Positions 5,571 through 5,870 of a DNA stretch of 5,870 nt are shown here, piece by piece. The stretch is from the NCBI GenBank assembly GCA_031258625.1, contig JAIRMO010000162.1:1-5870 (forward strand), read 5' to 3'. Numbering within the stretch: the stretch's first letter is position 1; each line of letters opens with the position of its first letter. Source of the DNA: Spirochaetaceae bacterium. GTDB taxonomy: Bacteria > Spirochaetota > Spirochaetia > Treponematales > Breznakiellaceae. The position numbers and the translations under genes were made by a program. A model generated the notes under the pieces. The model saw nothing but the letters and a program-made list of their open reading frames with translations. It was not told the origin of the DNA and did no database searches.

Positions 5571-5752
5571 TATGATTGAATATTCTTCATGAAGAGCCAA
5601 GAGCCAAGAGCCAAGAGTAGATCTTAAAAAACACTCCCGTAGTTTTATCATATCCGGAATATCCTTTTTTCCCAAAACAGCTTTTTTTGCGATCCATGTC
5701 TCGTCTACCTTTCCGGACAGGCGGACAATTATAAAGCCCATAAATATTTTGC
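5570..5752. other. AT-rich stretch without a convincing gene
   Basis: No gene is supported. A minus-strand frame running from inside the IS66 end across 5752 to about 5600 gives protein-like residues (for example GKVDETWIAKKAVLGKKDIP) but has no ribosome site, and further on it passes through the dehydrogenase promoter. It could be the remnant of a gene cut by the IS insertion, or chance. The 7-bp tandem repeat lies in it. Confidence 0.35.
5592..5617. repeat. 7-bp tandem repeat AAGAGCC, 3.7 copies
   Basis: AAGAGCC is repeated three times without error, followed by AAGAG. Such a short tandem repeat upstream of a promoter can change copy number by slippage. It lies about 75 bp upstream of the -35 box of the dehydrogenase promoter. 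Confidence 0.85.
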
Positions 5753-5870
5753 GTAACCGTTCACGGGCCTATTGCAGAAAGATATAAAAACATGGTAGAA
5801 AAAGCCTGTGGAAGAGGAAAACCTACAAGAATTAGTCAAAAAGCAAGCCAAAATCATCAAACGGCAAGCG
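5753..5870 (+). mobile_element. IS66-family insertion sequence, left-hand end (partial)
   Basis: GTAACCGTTCACGG at 5753 starts with the GTAA typical of IS66-family terminal repeats, and a transposase-like reading frame begins only 55 bp further on. That leaves no room for the tnpA and tnpB genes of the classical element, so this would be the single-gene (ISBst12-like) type. It has the same orientation as the element at 1-269. The right end is outside the window, so terminal repeats and target duplication cannot be verified. Confidence 0.5.
5808..5870 (+). CDS. IS66-family transposase, N-terminal fragment
   Basis: Twenty-one codons running off the window, from a GTG start directly after an in-frame TAG four codons upstream. 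The peptide EENLQELVKKQAKIIKRQ is a charged heptad-like helix of the kind that opens IS66 TnpC proteins, where a coiled coil precedes the zinc-finger and DDE parts. The ribosome site is weak: only purine-rich GAAAAAG stands upstream. An ATG at 5792 is in a different frame and gives no recognisable peptide. The call rests on a short piece plus the GTAA-type end just upstream. Another coiled-coil protein cannot be excluded. Confidence 0.6.
   Translation, partial: MEEENLQELVKKQAKIIKRQA

Noticed and set aside
1..5870. CRISPR array, tRNA or rRNA genes
   Set aside because: No regularly spaced repeats, no cloverleaf with a recognisable anticodon and T-loop, and no rRNA-like stretch was found on either strand.

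Overview
The window is bacterial chromosomal or accessory DNA. All three complete genes lie on the minus strand, and a fragment of an IS66-family transposase gene sits at each end on the plus strand. The helicase region is GC-rich with a possible TTG or GTG start. The dehydrogenase region and its upstream DNA are clearly richer in A+T. The mix of an XPD/DinG-type helicase carrying a JAMM domain, an IS66 element with a single transposase gene and many palindromic intergenic repeats makes me think of a spirochaete, for example a gut Treponema. This is a guess from general impression: no rRNA or other marker gene is present to confirm it.

Layout, left to right: (1) 1-269, the 3' end of an IS66-family element with the last 68 codons of its transposase. 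(2) 270-557, no gene, but a perfect 35-bp palindrome and a second hairpin-rich segment. (3) 558-1130 minus, a DJ-1/PfpI-family protein with its own extended -10 promoter. (4) 1260-3800 minus, an 846-codon DinG-type iron-sulfur helicase with a complete JAMM/RadC-like metalloprotease-type domain at its N-terminus. (5) 3801-4401, about 600 bp without a convincing gene, holding a MITE-like segment of about 233 bp with imperfect terminal inverted repeats and nested palindromes. (6) 4402-5442 minus, a zinc-dependent xylitol/sorbitol-type dehydrogenase with a near-consensus promoter overlapped by operator-like inverted repeats. (7) 5570-5752, an AT-rich gene-free stretch with a 7-bp tandem repeat. 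(8) 5753-5870, the left end and first codons of a second IS66-family element.

The genes do not form one pathway. The dehydrogenase looks like an inducible polyol-oxidation gene on its own promoter. The helicase belongs to DNA repair or processing, and the DJ-1 protein to stress or protein quality control. The most interesting item is the JAMM-DinG fusion. The next most interesting are the operator cluster in front of the dehydrogenase, the MITE-like segment, and the two IS66 ends in the same orientation that frame about 5.5 kb.
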